In this document: positions 28,445 to 39,039 of the stretch, piece after piece
Numbering within the stretch: the first letter of the stretch is position 1
How the letters are laid out: the number at the start of each line of letters is the position of its first letter
The notes under the pieces: model-generated
Told to the model about the DNA's origin: nothing
What the model saw: the letters and a program-made list of their open reading frames with translations, nothing else
The model's database searches: none
Program-made: the position numbers and the translations under genes
Source: Flavobacteriales bacterium
GTDB taxonomy: Bacteria; Bacteroidota; Bacteroidia; Flavobacteriales; UBA7430
Length of the DNA: 64,000 bases
Assembly: GCA_002707145.1 (NCBI GenBank)
Contig: PAMD01000014.1
Location: 1 to 64,000, forward strand
Direction of reading: 5' to 3'

Positions 28445-28547
28445 TCAAAGATACATGGAAAAGCCAAAAAAAAGCTTTTAATTAAATAAAAACAATTGTT
28501 ATAAATTTATTAGTCCTCCAAGCTGGTCAAAAAATTAATCTATTCCC

Positions 28548-28555
28548 TATCTTTG
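28548..28555 (+). promoter_or_regulatory. Putative -7 element TATCTTTG of the pterin-folE-fabD operon
   Basis: TATCTTTG matches TAnnTTTG, 19 bases upstream of the ATG at 28575. A TTTG -33 box is not evident. Confidence 0.5.
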
Positions 28556-28574
28556 CAATCTAAATTATCAGAAA

Positions 28575-28988
28575 ATGATTTACATTACACGAAGAGAAAG
28601 GTTTAGTTCTGCGCACAGACTCTTCAGATCGGATTGGAGTGACGAGAAAAATTTAGACATTTTTGGTCCATGTTCCAACCCCAACTGGCATGGACACAAT
28701 TTTGAATTGTTTGTTACTGTGAAAGGAGATGTAAACCCAGAAACAGGATTTGTTCTTAATCTAAAAGACTTGAGTCCCGTTATTAAGGAAAAAGTTGTGA
28801 ATAAACTTGATCACAAAAATCTAAATTTAGAAGTGGACTTTATGAAAGACAAAATCCCTTCCACGGAAGCATTGGTTCTCGGAATATGGAATCAGCTAGC
28901 AGCACCAGTAAAGGCTATGGGGGCATCACTTCATTGTGTAAAGGTCTTTGAAACAGAAAATAATTTTGTTGAATATTTCGGAGAATAA
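28575..28988 (+). CDS. 6-pyruvoyl-tetrahydropterin synthase (PTPS-II type)
   Basis: The 137-aa protein belongs to the PTPS/QueD family, which acts on 7,8-dihydroneopterin triphosphate made by FolE. The metal-site motif is C-x5-HGH (CSNPNWHGH), with the first His in FSSAHRL. QueD proteins have C-x3-HGH; C-x5-HGH marks PTPS-II, the tetrahydrobiopterin enzyme of animals. Close similarity to the animal enzyme continues through FG.C.NPN.HGHN, DHKNL and [14 protein letters not shown]. Annotation as QueD would therefore probably be wrong. It is one base upstream of folE in an operon. Confidence 0.88.
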   Translation: MIYITRRERFSSAHRLFRSDWSDEKNLDIFGPCSNPNWHGHNFELFVTVKGDVNPETGFVLNLKDLSPVIKEKVVNKLDHKNLNLEVDFMKDKIPSTEALVLGIWNQLAAPVKAMGASLHCVKVFETENNFVEYFGE

Positions 28989-28989
28989 A

Positions 28990-29574
28990 ATGGGTTACAA
29001 AAAAATTGAACATTACGACCAAGAATCCACAGATTCACTTTCGAGTCACTACAAAGAAGTTATAAAAAACATCGGAGAGGATCCTTCTAGAGAGGGATTA
29101 TTAAAAACTCCTGAACGCGTAGCTAAGGCCATGCAATTTCTCACCCATGGCTATGATATAAATCCAAGTGGAATATTAAAATCTGCTATGTTTGCAGAAG
29201 AATATGACGATATGGTCATTGTTCGTGATATTGAAGTATATTCTTTGTGTGAGCACCATATGCTTCCATTCTTTGGTAAATGCCATATTGCATATATACC
29301 AAATGGCCATATTGTAGGGCTAAGTAAATTCCCTAGATTAGTAGATGCATTTTCCAGAAGACTTCAGGTTCAGGAGCGACTGACAAATGAAATTCGAGAT
29401 TGTATAGAAAATACACTCAAACCCAAAGGTGTTGCTGTTTGCATTGAAGCACAACATTTATGTATGCAAATGCGTGGTGTTCAAAAACAAAATTCACTGA
29501 CTACCACATCTGCATTTTCTGGCGCATTTCTAAATAATGATATTACACGTCAAGAATTCATGAGTCTAATATAA
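28990..29574 (+). CDS. folE: GTP cyclohydrolase I
   Basis: FolE converts GTP to 7,8-dihydroneopterin triphosphate, the shared precursor of folate, biopterin and queuosine. The 194-aa protein has the zinc ligands in CEHHMLPF and HLCMQMRG, plus [13 protein letters not shown] and [25 protein letters not shown] start at the ATG at 28990 (MGYKKIEHY); the in-frame TTG at 28948 lies inside the upstream gene. The one-base gap to that gene implies coupled expression and a common pathway. Confidence 0.95.
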   Translation: MGYKKIEHYDQESTDSLSSHYKEVIKNIGEDPSREGLLKTPERVAKAMQFLTHGYDINPSGILKSAMFAEEYDDMVIVRDIEVYSLCEHHMLPFFGKCHIAYIPNGHIVGLSKFPRLVDAFSRRLQVQERLTNEIRDCIENTLKPKGVAVCIEAQHLCMQMRGVQKQNSLTTTSAFSGAFLNNDITRQEFMSLI

Positions 29575-29617
29575 TGTTTATATCGTCAGAATATAATATT
29601 CATACCAGCAGAGACAT

Positions 29618-30505
29618 ATGAAAGCATTCGTTTTTCCGGGCCAAGGTGCTCAATTTTCTGGAATGGGAAAGGGCTTGTATGAGTCCTCAAAAGTGGCAAA
29701 AAAAATGTTTGATCGAGCTAATGAGGTTCTAGGATTTCGTATCACAGACATCATGTTCACTGGAGAAGCAGATGATTTAAAACAAACTAACGTCACCCAA
29801 CCAGCCATTTTTTTACATTCGACCATTTTAGCAAAAATACTGGGAAATAACTTCAAACCAGACATGGTTGCAGGTCACTCATTGGGAGAAATTTCTGCAA
29901 TTACTGCTATCGGTGTTTTAACATTTGAAGACGGATTAAAACTAGTTTCTAAAAGAGCAATTGCCATGCAATCTGCCTGTGAAATTCAAGCTTCTTCGAT
30001 GGCTGCTATTTTAGGCTTAGAAAACGAAATAGTCGAAGATATTTGCTGTAATTCTGAAGGACTTGTTGTCGCAGCAAATTACAATTGTCCGGGACAACTA
30101 GTTATCTCAGGTACCGTTGATGCTGTGAATAATGCTTGTAACGAATTAAAAGAAGCCGGAGCTAGAAGAGCTCTAATACTTCCTGTTGGAGGAGCATTCC
30201 ACTCGCCTCTTATGGAACCCGCAAGAGCAGAATTAGCTCGAGCTATTGAAATTACTACATTCAATAAACCTACTTGTCCAGTATACCAAAACGTTGTTGC
30301 TACAGCCATTAAAGATCCTGAAAAAATAAAGGAACATTTAATGTCTCAGCTCACAGCCCCAGTTCGATGGACGCAAACTATGGAACAAATGATAAAAGAT
30401 GGAGCTTCCAGCTTTACGGAAGTTGGCCCAGGAAAAGTATTACAAGGATTAGTAAAGAAACTAGATAGATCCATGCCTACTGAATCTTTACAAATAATAG
30501 CATAA
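29618..30505 (+). CDS. fabD: Malonyl-CoA:ACP S-malonyltransferase
   Basis: FabD loads malonyl groups onto acyl carrier protein for fatty acid synthesis. The 295-aa protein has FPGQGAQFSGMG at the start, the nucleophile Ser88 in GHSLGE, the Gln/His catalytic region AFHSPLMEPA, and the C-terminal EVGPGKVLQGLVKK. The length is normal. It lies 43 bases after folE on the same strand and is probably the last gene of that operon. It converges on the small gene ending at 30518 with only 12 bases between stops. Confidence 0.96.
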   Translation: MKAFVFPGQGAQFSGMGKGLYESSKVAKKMFDRANEVLGFRITDIMFTGEADDLKQTNVTQPAIFLHSTILAKILGNNFKPDMVAGHSLGEISAITAIGVLTFEDGLKLVSKRAIAMQSACEIQASSMAAILGLENEIVEDICCNSEGLVVAANYNCPGQLVISGTVDAVNNACNELKEAGARRALILPVGGAFHSPLMEPARAELARAIEITTFNKPTCPVYQNVVATAIKDPEKIKEHLMSQLTAPVRWTQTMEQMIKDGASSFTEVGPGKVLQGLVKKLDRSMPTESLQIIA

Positions 30506-30517
30506 ATTGATTCACCT

Positions 30518-30769
30518 TTAGTCCTCTAGCTCTTCATATCGGTCTATTTCTCTTTGGTAAAACTCATCTGCTTGCGAAAGAAGCTGACTGATCGCAGTTG
30601 TTAATTCAGACTTATCGTCTGTACCAAGTAATTCTGACAAATCATCATCTAACCACTTTATTTCATCCGAATCTAAGTTTAATATGAATCGTGGTGCCTT
30701 TGTATGAATAATGAATACTGCATCCGGTGCATCTGTTGAATCTCCGACTAAAAATTTAGGTAATTCCAT
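30518..30769 (-). CDS. Small conserved Bacteroidota protein (MELPK family)
   Basis: The 83-aa acidic protein begins MELPKFLVGDSTDAPDAVFIIHT and continues PRFILNLDSDEIKWLDDD, a pattern I recognise as a conserved unnamed Bacteroidota family. The C-terminal third is helical and acidic (QADEFYQREIDRYEELED). The ATG at 30769 is chosen over an upstream frame that runs into the response-regulator gene. It begins 5 bases after that gene, so it is cotranscribed with it. No function can be given. Confidence 0.75.
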   Translation of the reverse strand: MELPKFLVGDSTDAPDAVFIIHTKAPRFILNLDSDEIKWLDDDLSELLGTDDKSELTTAISQLLSQADEFYQREIDRYEELED

Positions 30770-30774
30770 TTTTT

Positions 30775-31938
30775 TTATTTTCCTGAAAATTGTTGAACTT
30801 CTTTTTTTGTAATTTTTTCTGGACAAAGAATAATCAGACGCTCAATGACGTTTCTAAGTTCTCTTATATTTCCAGTCCATAAATAATCCTGAAGTAGTTT
30901 TAACGCATCTTTAGAAAATACTTTTTCTGAAACTTCATATTCTGCACAAATTTGTACGTTAAAATACTTCACTAATATGGGTATGTCATCGATCCTATCT
31001 TTTAAAGAGGGATTATAGATTAAAATAACCCCTAAACGGTGATACAAATCCTCTCTAAAATTACCTATTTGGATTTCTTCGATCAAATTTTTGTTTGTGG
31101 CAGCAATAACCCGAACGTTTACTTTAATTTCCTTATTACTCCCAACCCGAGTGATTTTATGCTCCTGAAGAGCTCTTAAAACTTTAGCTTGAGCTTTTAA
31201 GCTCATATCACCCACCTCATCTAAAAACAGTGTACCCCCGTCAGCTAATTCAAACTTCCCTTTTCTATGTTTGATTGCGGAAGTAAAGGCACCCTTCTCA
31301 TGACCAAAAAGCTCAGATTCAATCAATTCTGACGGAATTGCAGCACAATTCACTTCGACTATCGGAGAATTATTTCGTGGACTTTTCTGATGAATAGAGT
31401 GCGCAATAAGTTCTTTTCCAGTTCCATTTTCTCCCATAATCAAAACACGGGCATCTGTGGGGGCAACTCGATCTATCATTTCATTAACTTTCTTAAGCTC
31501 AGGAGAATTTCCAATCATCTGATAGTTCTTTGACACTTTTTTCTTCAAGACTTTATTAGGAACTAATGATGTTTCACGCGCTAGACCATTTCTCAGAGAT
31601 GTTAATAAGCGATTCAAGTCGGGTGGTTTTGATATAAAATCAAAAGCTCCGTTTTTAATACAGTCTACAGCGGTCTCAATATCGCCATGACCTGATATCA
31701 TAATAATTACTAGATTGGGGTAGAGTTTTAAAGCCTTATGAAGGACCTCAATCCCATCCATTTTCGGCATTTTTATGTCACATAAAATCAGATCATAGGA
31801 GTGTTCTTTGATCATCTCAAAACCTTCTAGTCCGTTTTCGGCCATATCTATTTCGAGAGACTTATTTTCTTCAAGAATAATACTTGAAAGAACATTTCTA
31901 ATTGCCTCTTCGTCTTCTATGATAAGGATTTTTGCCAT
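30775..31938 (-). CDS. Sigma-54-dependent response regulator lacking a DNA-binding domain
   Basis: The 387-aa NtrC-like protein has a receiver domain with phosphoacceptor Asp54 (LILCDIKMPKMDG), then an AAA+ sigma-54 activation domain with Walker A GENGTGKE, the sigma-54 contact loop GAFTSA (usual form GAFTGA), and Walker B GGTLFLDEVGDM. It ends shortly after GNIRELRNVIERLIIL, with no Fis-type helix-turn-helix. Bacteroidota relatives with the same ending exist, so this looks like the native form. It may activate sigma-54 promoters from solution or through a partner. It overlaps the Ppx/GppA gene by 22 bases. Confidence 0.92.
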   Translation of the reverse strand: MAKILIIEDEEAIRNVLSSIILEENKSLEIDMAENGLEGFEMIKEHSYDLILCDIKMPKMDGIEVLHKALKLYPNLVIIMISGHGDIETAVDCIKNGAFDFISKPPDLNRLLTSLRNGLARETSLVPNKVLKKKVSKNYQMIGNSPELKKVNEMIDRVAPTDARVLIMGENGTGKELIAHSIHQKSPRNNSPIVEVNCAAIPSELIESELFGHEKGAFTSAIKHRKGKFELADGGTLFLDEVGDMSLKAQAKVLRALQEHKITRVGSNKEIKVNVRVIAATNKNLIEEIQIGNFREDLYHRLGVILIYNPSLKDRIDDIPILVKYFNVQICAEYEVSEKVFSKDALKLLQDYLWTGNIRELRNVIERLIILCPEKITKKEVQQFSGK

Positions 31939-32891
31939 CCGTTGGAATTTCTTATTAATGTTTTTATTAAACCTTCTTTTAGGGCATAAGAAGACAGATA
32001 CATATTATGAATCGGAAGTTTATTTAAAAGAAAATTTATGAAAATAATACTCACAACAATCATATCGGCTCTCATAGGAACTAGTCCTTCCATTTTTAAT
32101 CGCTCTTCTAAACTAGAAGAATAAATTAATCTTTGCACCTCACTATAATCATCAAAGTCAAACGCATAAAAGGACTCTTTTTTCCAAGAGGTGTTAGATT
32201 CTTTTTTGCATGATATCATCTCTGCTAAGGTATCAAAAGAACCTGAAGAGCCGACTATAGAATCTATTTCATAAGCTTCACACATTTGAATCATCTCCTG
32301 AAGCGTTTCAAATAAGTGTGCGTCAATTTCATTTACATTTTCAATGGAAATAGGATCCTTGGGCTGAAAAATATCTAAAAGCCTTGCTGCACCCAATGGG
32401 TAACTCTTTCTCCAAAAATCTTCTTGTCTATTAGCAATGATAAATTCTGTACTACCTCCGCCTATATCGACAATTAATTTAGGCTTTTCCCCAAGATCTA
32501 AAGCTTGACATACCCCTTGATAAATTAAATCAGCCTCTTTGTCTCCATCAATGACATTAATGTTAATCTGCAATTCAGAATATACTTTTCCAACAAATTC
32601 ATGCCCATTTACAGCACTTCGAATAGCGGAAGTTGCAACTGCATAAAAGCAGTCTACAGACTTTGATGTAAGAATTCTTTTATATTTTCTTAACGCATCC
32701 AAACCACGTTGAAAGGGAATAGGTGCAATAAAATCTTTGGAGATTCCCCCTTCGCCGAGTTTTACTGATATTTTCTTTTTAAGAACCACTCTATAGTTAT
32801 CTTTCCAAACCTCAGCAATGAGAAGGTTAAATGTATTAGTCCCTAAATCAATAACCCCAATTAAGGATGGGGTTAACTTTGTCTTAGCCAT
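31917..32891 (-). CDS. Ppx/GppA family exopolyphosphatase
   Basis: These ASKHA-fold phosphatases cleave terminal phosphate from polyphosphate and/or pppGpp. The 324-aa protein has the P-loop-1 motif GVIDLGTNTFNLLIAE, AVATSAIRSAVNG, phosphate-2 IVDIGGGSTEFI and the GSSGSFDTLAEM region. It is the short form (about 300-320 aa) without the extra C-terminal HD domain of E. coli Ppx. Both neighbours overlap it (19 and 22 bases), so it is part of the ABC transporter-Ppx-response regulator run. Confidence 0.93.
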   Translation of the reverse strand: MAKTKLTPSLIGVIDLGTNTFNLLIAEVWKDNYRVVLKKKISVKLGEGGISKDFIAPIPFQRGLDALRKYKRILTSKSVDCFYAVATSAIRSAVNGHEFVGKVYSELQININVIDGDKEADLIYQGVCQALDLGEKPKLIVDIGGGSTEFIIANRQEDFWRKSYPLGAARLLDIFQPKDPISIENVNEIDAHLFETLQEMIQMCEAYEIDSIVGSSGSFDTLAEMISCKKESNTSWKKESFYAFDFDDYSEVQRLIYSSSLEERLKMEGLVPMRADMIVVSIIFINFLLNKLPIHNMYLSSYALKEGLIKTLIRNSNGWQKSLS

Positions 32892-34198
32892 TTGAATAAG
32901 GTCTTATAATTTACTTTTTGTCCATACATGAGAATTCCTACCCTGAAAATTCGTCCGGCAATCCAGCTTGTAAAAATAAAACCGAGAACCAAAAGGAACA
33001 TCGACAATAAAACCTCCCATGTAGGAGGATCAAAGGGTAGTCTACTCATCATAACAATAGGAGAGGTAAATGGAATAATGGAAAACCAAAAAGCCAAGCT
33101 ACTGTCTGGATTTTCAATAATTGTCTGTAGAGCAATGATAGAAAAAATCAACGGAAGTGTAATAGGCAAGATAAACTGCTGCGTATCCGCCTCTGAATCA
33201 ACAGCTGAGCCTAGAGCGGCAAAAAGTGCTCCATACATTAAATAGCCTCCAACAAAATAAAATAGAAACATCAAAAGCAAAAAATTGAAATTGGTGGTTG
33301 TTAACTGGTCAAGAATAAAATCAACTCCTTCACTTTCATTATTAATGCTCTGATCTTTAAGTTTATTTGAACCCTTAAATAGCTCATTCGAATTCATATC
33401 GTAGGGATTTACAATGACACTAATCACCAAAGAATTAATCGCAAAAGTTAATACTACCCATAGAGCAAATTGAGTAAAACCGACCAATGCTATTCCTAAA
33501 ATTTTACCCATCATCAATTGAAAAGGCTTCACAGATGAAATGATAATTTCGACAATCCGGTTTGACTTCTCTTCCATAACTCCTCTCATCACCATCGATC
33601 CGTATAGAAATATAAAAAAATAAATAAGCAAACCCCCAATCAAACTTAATGCAGTACTAATTTCTGTAGAACTAATTTTCTCGCCGCCACCTCCACTCAA
33701 CATTACTGTTGATAGATTCACTCGAGATTTAATCTCATTTAAAAGCTCTCTTGATAAACCTTGGCCTTTAAGCCTATAGGCTTCAATGCCAGATTCAATA
33801 TTTCCTGAAATAGATCTACTCTCAGAAAAGCTAAGTGGTTTGTGAGCAAAGACAGTCACAGATGACTCTAAAGAATTAAAATTGTCGTCCGTAGATTGTG
33901 GAATATGCACCAAGGCAGAAGCTTCGCTATGAGCGAAGGATTCCTTTAATAAATCAATAGACTCTGTCATAAAAAGATAAGATAACGCATCTGTATTTTT
34001 AAATTGAGATGCAAACAAATCTGACTCGTCACAAATCCATATCTGTTTCTCTTCACTGTCTGAACTGCTAATTAAAATGGGTGCTAAAATTAATCCCGCC
34101 ATTAATAAAGGACCTAATATAGTCATTACTACAAAAGACTTTTTCCGGACCTTAGAGAGGTACTCTCGTTTCAAAATTAAAAAAATCTTATTCATCAA
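32873..34198 (-). CDS. ABC transporter permease, NatB/ABC-2 type
   Basis: The 441-aa protein begins MMNKIFLILKREYLSKVRKKSFVVMTILGPLLMAG, a typical NatB start with the first membrane helix, followed by a large extracytoplasmic domain (about residues 45-175) and five further hydrophobic helices. YFFIFLYGSMVMRGVMEEKSNRIVEIIISSVKP is the ABC-2 signature region, a little before mid-protein. Partnered with the ATPase encoded 4 bases overlapping upstream; the substrate (Na+ in NatAB) is uncertain in this phylum. Confidence 0.9.
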   Translation of the reverse strand: MMNKIFLILKREYLSKVRKKSFVVMTILGPLLMAGLILAPILISSSDSEEKQIWICDESDLFASQFKNTDALSYLFMTESIDLLKESFAHSEASALVHIPQSTDDNFNSLESSVTVFAHKPLSFSESRSISGNIESGIEAYRLKGQGLSRELLNEIKSRVNLSTVMLSGGGGEKISSTEISTALSLIGGLLIYFFIFLYGSMVMRGVMEEKSNRIVEIIISSVKPFQLMMGKILGIALVGFTQFALWVVLTFAINSLVISVIVNPYDMNSNELFKGSNKLKDQSINNESEGVDFILDQLTTTNFNFLLLMFLFYFVGGYLMYGALFAALGSAVDSEADTQQFILPITLPLIFSIIALQTIIENPDSSLAFWFSIIPFTSPIVMMSRLPFDPPTWEVLLSMFLLVLGFIFTSWIAGRIFRVGILMYGQKVNYKTLFKWLRQS

Positions 34199-35100
34199 TG
34201 ATTTTCTTTAACAGTTCGAATAAAAATTTCGTTAATCGTGGGAATTCTTTCATTAAAGGCTATAATGTCAGAATGATTTAATAAAAAACGAATTAAATCA
34301 GAGGGAGAAAAAGAATCTTTAATTTTGATTTCTACTTGATTCAATTTCTTACTTATACATTCAAATTTTCTGGGAAGATACTCTAAAAAATCCAAGTTTA
34401 TAGAAGAAAATTCTACTTGATATATAGATTGTTTAAATTCATTCTTGATCTGGTCTATTGGGCCGTCTAAAATTTTCTTCGACTTATCAATTAAGGCAAT
34501 ATGATCACAAATTTCCTCGACAGATTCCATTCTGTGAGTAGAAAAAATAATAGATGTACCCTTATCTTTTAAGGATAAAATCTCATCTTTAATAATGTTA
34601 GCATTAATTGGATCGAAACCAGAAAAGGGTTCATCGAAAATTAATAGTTTGGGATTGTGTAAAACCGTAGTAATAAACTGAATTTTCTGTGCCATTCCTT
34701 TGGAAAGATCTTCTACTTTCTTGTTCCACCAAGCTTCAATTTCAAACCTTTCAAACCAGAACTTTAAAGCTAATTTAGCCTCCCTATTTGACAAGCCTTT
34801 CAGCTGAGCTAAAAATAAAGCCTGCTCGCCAACTTTCATTTTTTTATATAAACCTCTTTCTTCAGGTAGATATCCGATATAAGAAATATGTTGAGATCCC
34901 AGAGGGTCTCCCTCAAATAATATCCCTCCTGAGTCCGGTATTGTGATCTGATTAATAATACGAATCAGAGTTGTTTTGCCGGCGCCATTTGGTCCTAAAA
35001 GACCAAATATCTTACCTTCAGGCACAGTCAAACTGACTTTATCTAAAGCTTTATGGTTGCTATATGATTTGCTTAGGGACTTAACTTCTAAAACATTCAT
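34195..35100 (-). CDS. ABC transporter ATP-binding protein, NatA type
   Basis: The 301-aa ATPase has Walker A GPNGAGKTT, a Q-loop (YLPEERGLY), signature LSKGMAQK, Walker B LLIFDEPFSGFDPIN and H-loop STHRM, followed by a C-terminal extension typical of DUF4162-containing NatA proteins (from about residue 215). The LSKGMAQK signature and EERGLY motif are specific to this subfamily. It is the first gene of the run with permease, ppx and response regulator; no clear promoter was found upstream. Confidence 0.92.
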   Translation of the reverse strand: MNVLEVKSLSKSYSNHKALDKVSLTVPEGKIFGLLGPNGAGKTTLIRIINQITIPDSGGILFEGDPLGSQHISYIGYLPEERGLYKKMKVGEQALFLAQLKGLSNREAKLALKFWFERFEIEAWWNKKVEDLSKGMAQKIQFITTVLHNPKLLIFDEPFSGFDPINANIIKDEILSLKDKGTSIIFSTHRMESVEEICDHIALIDKSKKILDGPIDQIKNEFKQSIYQVEFSSINLDFLEYLPRKFECISKKLNQVEIKIKDSFSPSDLIRFLLNHSDIIAFNERIPTINEIFIRTVKENH

Positions 35101-35185
35101 TGTAACATGGACTAAAAATTATAAACTTCAAATTGTAAGTAAAATCATTAAAAATATGATGTAAAATAAATAACCAAAGTAATAT

Positions 35186-35214
35186 AAAAAGGTCGAGCAA
35201 TGCTCGACCTTTTT
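35186..35214. terminator. Strong bidirectional hairpin terminator after gltA
   Basis: GGTCGAG (35191-35197), loop CAATG, CTCGACC, with AAAAA before and TTTTT after, so it is symmetrical. It lies 15 bases downstream of the gltA stop and separates gltA from the NatA gene, both on the minus strand. Confidence 0.9.
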
Positions 35215-35229
35215 ATAAAAAAAATTGTT

Positions 35230-36516
35230 TCAGCGTTTATCGATGGGTCTATATTTTCGCTCATTGTAGCCAGTATATACTTGGCGAGGCCGGCCAATAG
35301 GATCTCCATTTTCACGCATTTCTTTCCATTGAGCTACCCAGCCTGGCAATCTCCCTATTGCGAACATCACGGTAAACATATCTGTTGGTATTCCAAGGGC
35401 TCGATAAATTATACCAGAATAAAAGTCAACGTTTGGATACAAGCCTCGATCTACAAAATACTCATCTTTCAGAGCTACAGTCTCTAATTGTTTAGCTATA
35501 TCTAATACTGGATCATTTATACCAAGAGCATCCAACACGTCGTCTGCAGCCTTCTTAATTATTTTAGCTCTTGGATCAAAATTTTTGTAAACTCGGTGAC
35601 CAAAACCCATTAATCTAAATGAATCAGTCTTATCTTTGGCTTTAGAAATATATTTAGACACATCTCCTCCGTCTTTTTTGATAGACTCAAGCATCTCAAT
35701 TACTGCTTGATTTGCTCCTCCGTGAAGAGGACCCCATAAGGCAGCAATTCCAGCAGAAATAGAAGCATAGAGACTAGCATGAGATGAGCCAACAATTCTT
35801 ACGGTTGAAGCAGAACAATTTTGCTCGTGATCTGCATGAAGAATTAACAGTTTATTTAATGCATTTACTACCACAGGATTTACCTGGTAATCTTCTGTTG
35901 GTAAGCCAAACATCATACGCAAAAAGTTAGAACAATAGTCCAAACCATTGTCTGGATATACCAGAGGTTGTCGGACTCTATTTTTGTATGACCAAGCAGC
36001 CAATGTGGGTAGTTTCGCGAGAATCCGTATAATGGTTCCGTTTACCTCTTCATAAGATCGATTGGGATCTAGTGATTTTGGATAAAAGGCCGTTAATGAA
36101 GAAACCAGTGAAGATAAGACTCCCATTGGATGAGCCTTCGATGGAAAGCCGTCTAGAATGGATTTTACGTCTTCGTGAACTAATGTGTGAATTGTTAATT
36201 CATTTTTAAAATTTCTTAGCTCCTCTTGGGTGGGTAATTCTCCATAAATAACTAGATAAGAAACCTCGATGAAAGTGGAATTTTTAGCTAACTCTTCGAT
36301 GCTATAACCTCTGTGTCTCAAAATTCCTTTTTCTCCATCTAAAAATGTAATCGAACTTTCTGTGGAACCAGTATTCTTGAAACCTTTATCAATTGTAATT
36401 AATCCTGAGGTGGATCGTAACTTACTAATATCAATAGCTTTTTCTCCTTCGCTTCCTTTTTGAACTGGAAGTTTGTAGGTTTTTCCTTCAAAAGTTAACT
36501 CTGCAAAATCTGACAT
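35230..36516 (-). CDS. gltA: Citrate synthase
   Basis: GltA condenses oxaloacetate and acetyl-CoA to citrate at the entry to the TCA cycle. The 428-aa protein is the type II, hexameric form: N-terminal beta-strand region (SDFAELTFEGKTYKLP), HADHEQNCSASTVR, the catalytic His in GPLHGGANQAVIEML, and MGFGHRVYKNFDPRA with the second His and the Asp nearby. The length is normal. It is the third gene after carA and eno, 41 bases from eno, and ends at a strong terminator. Confidence 0.97.
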   Translation of the reverse strand: MSDFAELTFEGKTYKLPVQKGSEGEKAIDISKLRSTSGLITIDKGFKNTGSTESSITFLDGEKGILRHRGYSIEELAKNSTFIEVSYLVIYGELPTQEELRNFKNELTIHTLVHEDVKSILDGFPSKAHPMGVLSSLVSSLTAFYPKSLDPNRSYEEVNGTIIRILAKLPTLAAWSYKNRVRQPLVYPDNGLDYCSNFLRMMFGLPTEDYQVNPVVVNALNKLLILHADHEQNCSASTVRIVGSSHASLYASISAGIAALWGPLHGGANQAVIEMLESIKKDGGDVSKYISKAKDKTDSFRLMGFGHRVYKNFDPRAKIIKKAADDVLDALGINDPVLDIAKQLETVALKDEYFVDRGLYPNVDFYSGIIYRALGIPTDMFTVMFAIGRLPGWVAQWKEMRENGDPIGRPRQVYTGYNERKYRPIDKR

Positions 36517-36557
36517 TTGTTCAATTTAATTAGTTTGATTAGTATGCATTCGGAATA

Positions 36558-37850
<1,293 letters not shown>

Positions 37851-38963
37851 TTAATAATTTTTGTGTGTCTTAATATGCGTTAAAAACTGATCAAATAAAT
37901 ATCTTGAATCATGAGGCCCTGGCGAAGATTCTGGATGATATTGAACAGAAAAGCATGCACGACCTTTTAAACGAATTCCCTCAACGGAGTTATCATTTAA
38001 ATTTTTGTGAGTTAATATAACTGTTTCACTTTCGTCAACACTGTCCATGCTTATCGCAAAACCATGATTTTGAGAGGTTATTTCTCCTTTTCCAGTCTCC
38101 AGATTAATCACTGGGTGATTAATTCCTCTATGACCATTATGCATTTTAAATGTCTTTAGTCCCTGGGAAAGACCAATCATTTGATGACCAAGACAAATAC
38201 CAAACACAGGAATATTTTGAGCTATAATGTTAGTTACTAAAGAAACAACCTCTGGCATTGCGCCTGGATCACCTGGGCCGTTGGATAAAAAAATTCCGTC
38301 TGGATTCCATGAAAGCATTTCTTGTATAGAGGTGTAAATTGGAAAAACTTTGAGAAAACAATCTCTTTGTGCCAAGCAGTGTAAAATATTTGTTTTGACG
38401 CCTAAATCAAGTACAGCTACCTTATAGCTTGAGCTTTGTTCACCAAATAAATATGGCGTCTGTGTAGATACAGTTGAAGAAAGCTCTAAACCTTCCATAG
38501 TTGGCACATTAGACAACTCAGAAGTTAAGAGATCAATATCGGTAATAGTAGAGGATATAATGGCATTCATTGCTCCTTTATCTCTAATATAACGGACTAG
38601 GGCTCGAGTATCAAGATCGCAAATAGCGACTAATTTTTGATTCTCAAAATATTCTTGCAGAGACATATTAGAGCTTGGACGAGAATTATGATTATTAAAA
38701 TCCTTACAAATCAATCCTGATATTTTAACACTTGATGATTCAATTTCGTCCAAGTGAATACCGTAATTTCCTATATGAGCATTGGTCGTAAGCATAATTT
38801 GGCCAGTGTAGGAAGGGTCTGTGAATATTTCTTGGTATCCTGTCATGCCGGTATTGAAACAAACTTCACCAGTAGCGGTACCTATATAACCTGCGGCATG
38901 ACCATAAAAGATGGCACCATCCTCAAGAATTAATACTGCTTTTTGTTTTACTCGATATTTCAT
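37851..38963 (-). CDS. carA: Carbamoyl-phosphate synthase small subunit
   Basis: CarA is the glutaminase subunit that feeds ammonia to CarB for arginine and pyrimidine synthesis. The 370-aa protein has the CPSase small-chain N-terminal domain (AVLILEDGAIFYG, GEVCFNTGMTGYQEI.TDPSY) and the class I glutamine amidotransferase domain with Cys257 (FGICLGHQ), His343 and Glu345 (YHPESSPGP). It lies between the end of the ribosomal run and eno, after a hairpin terminator. carB is not in the window. Confidence 0.96.
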   Translation of the reverse strand: MKYRVKQKAVLILEDGAIFYGHAAGYIGTATGEVCFNTGMTGYQEIFTDPSYTGQIMLTTNAHIGNYGIHLDEIESSSVKISGLICKDFNNHNSRPSSNMSLQEYFENQKLVAICDLDTRALVRYIRDKGAMNAIISSTITDIDLLTSELSNVPTMEGLELSSTVSTQTPYLFGEQSSSYKVAVLDLGVKTNILHCLAQRDCFLKVFPIYTSIQEMLSWNPDGIFLSNGPGDPGAMPEVVSLVTNIIAQNIPVFGICLGHQMIGLSQGLKTFKMHNGHRGINHPVINLETGKGEITSQNHGFAISMDSVDESETVILTHKNLNDNSVEGIRLKGRACFSVQYHPESSPGPHDSRYLFDQFLTHIKTHKNY

Positions 38964-38976
38964 GGTTATTTTTAAT

Positions 38977-39016
38977 CAAAAAAAAGGATAAAAGCTTAAG
39001 CCCTATCCTTTTATTT
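38977..39016 (-). terminator. Terminator after rplQ
   Basis: On the minus strand AAAAGGATA (39004-39012) pairs with TATCCTTTT (38982-38990); the loop can fold further through GCTTAAGC, and a T-tract follows. It lies about 25 bases after the rplQ stop and so closes the whole 33-gene ribosomal run before carA. Confidence 0.85.
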
Positions 39017-39039
39017 AATTGTTAAATTGTTAGGGGTAA

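Noticed and set aside
28446..28453. TATCTTTG as mqnB promoter
   Set aside because: The box ends only two bases before the ATG and no TTTG lies at proper distance; it would need a leaderless mRNA.
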